NCBI GenBank assembly: GCA_902795985.1
Contig: CADBNG010000362.1
Location: 1 to 6,545 of the forward strand
Length of the DNA: 6,545 nucleotides
Source of the DNA: an uncultured Lachnospiraceae bacterium
Lineage (GTDB): Bacteria; Bacillota_A; Clostridia; Lachnospirales; Lachnospiraceae
Direction of reading: 5' to 3'
The position numbers and the translations under genes were made by a program. Of this stretch, positions 5,948 to 6,545 are shown one piece after another. A model generated the notes under the pieces. It searched no databases. It saw only the letters and a program-made list of their open reading frames with translations, and was not told the origin of the DNA. Within the stretch, counting starts at the first letter, position 1, and every line of letters begins with the position of its first letter.

Positions 5948-6545
5948 ATCCCGCGGCTTTCTCAAACTCCATCCCGGTCAGCGCTTCTTTCGCCAGCGCC
6001 TCCGGGTCGGCATCCGGCCGGATCCATTCGTCGATCCGGTCCTCCGGAAGGATCAGCGGCATCCGGTTGTGAATAAAGCGGATGCTTTCTCCCGGTTCCC
6101 GGGTGAGCACCACGAAGACCGGGAAACCGGCTTCGATGCGGTATAATCCGCAGAGCCAGGTCTTCCCGCTGCCCTCCGGCCGGATCCGGTACTTATCTCC
6201 GGTGAGTTTCTTCCCGTCGTTTCCGGTGCGGTGCTCCCATTCAAAATACCAGGACGCGGGGATAATACAGCGGTTCCGTGCCCAGGCGTCCCGGAACATC
6301 GGTTTTACCGCCGCCGTCTCCGAACGGGCATTGATCAGCAGGGATTTTCCGCCGAAGCCCCACTTCATCGGAAAAACAGCCCGGTTTCCGTTTTTATCCG
6401 GGGCGATCACCGGGGCCACGTCCGTCGGACGGACTTCGCCGGCCGCCACGATCTTCGCTGACGGCTGCCACCGTTTTGTCAGCGGGGAACCCATCAGTTC
6501 CGCCACAACTCCCCGGAATTCCAGTTCATCAAACCAGTATCGACA
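5946..6545 (-). CDS. yedK: SRAP domain protein (YedK/HMCES family), abasic-site DNA-protein crosslinker
   Basis: The reading frame is open to the window edge, and its first in-window codon is Cys, followed by RYWF. SRAP proteins begin Met-Cys and the Met is removed to expose the reactive Cys2, so only the ATG is missing and the full length is about 200 residues. Catalytic residues are at family positions: Cys2, Asn73 in INARSET, Glu103 in WYFEWEH and His160 in IHNRMPLIL (E. coli YedK uses C2, N75, E105, H160). The protein forms a thiazolidine link with abasic sites in single-stranded DNA, shielding them from strand breakage during replication, and His160 helps reversal. A GTG at 6506 could be mistaken for the start but would remove the catalytic Cys. 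Its stop lies in the palindrome cluster. Promoter and any SOS box would be outside the window. Nothing connects it functionally to the downstream transporter. Confidence 0.95.
   Translation of the reverse strand, partial: CRYWFDELEFRGVVAELMGSPLTKRWQPSAKIVAAGEVRPTDVAPVIAPDKNGNRAVFPMKWGFGGKSLLINARSETAAVKPMFRDAWARNRCIIPASWYFEWEHRTGNDGKKLTGDKYRIRPEGSGKTWLCGLYRIEAGFPVFVVLTREPGESIRFIHNRMPLILPEDRIDEWIRPDADPEALAKEALTGMEFEKAAG

Noticed and set aside
5946..6506. SRAP gene starting at GTG 6506 as a truncated protein
   Set aside because: The frame stays open upstream and encodes the essential N-terminal Cys and RYWF. Starting at GTG would delete the catalytic residue.

Overview
The window is about 57 % G+C by impression. 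It has strong AGGAG-type ribosome binding sites, an intrinsic terminator and a riboswitch of a kind common in Firmicutes. Together with the anaerobe-type iron-sulfur flavoenzymes, this suggests a moderately GC-rich clostridial anaerobe, possibly from the gut. That assignment is inference; no rRNA or other taxonomic marker is present. Every convincing gene lies on the minus strand, so transcription runs from high to low coordinates.

Layout in transcription order. (1) 6545-5946: a nearly complete SRAP (YedK/HMCES-type) gene for a protein that crosslinks to abasic sites; only its initiator ATG lies outside the window. (2) 5947-5842: a dense cluster of GC-rich palindromes that starts on the SRAP stop codon and looks like a REP/MITE-type repeat. 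(3) 5837-5674: a sigma-A-like promoter, an RNA leader matching the yybP-ykoY manganese riboswitch, and an intrinsic terminator whose 5' arm is the 3' strand of the aptamer's closing helix. (4) 5626-4355: a 423-residue membrane permease of the ArsB/NhaD (ion transporter) superfamily, controlled by that riboswitch. (5) 4354-3986: an intergenic region with a good promoter and a structured leader of about 170 nt. (6) 3985-2027 and 1927-1: two tandem paralogues, about 75-80 % identical by eye, of a large Old Yellow Enzyme-type flavoprotein (FMN barrel, 4Fe-4S cluster, FAD/NADH domain). The second copy runs off the window a few codons before its expected end.

How the parts work together. The riboswitch and permease form a self-contained metal-response unit: the default RNA should terminate, and Mn2+ binding should free the transcript. 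This makes the permease a candidate Mn2+ exporter, or a transporter needed under manganese excess, in a superfamily usually linked to arsenite, Na+/H+ or organic anions. The flavoenzyme pair has its own promoter and is probably one operon that reduces an unidentified unsaturated substrate. Both copies carry Trp where the family's catalytic Tyr normally sits. The SRAP gene looks like an unrelated upstream neighbour.

The riboswitch-permease pairing is the most interesting observation in the window. The Tyr-to-Trp change in the duplicated flavoenzymes and the unassigned structured leader upstream of them come next.
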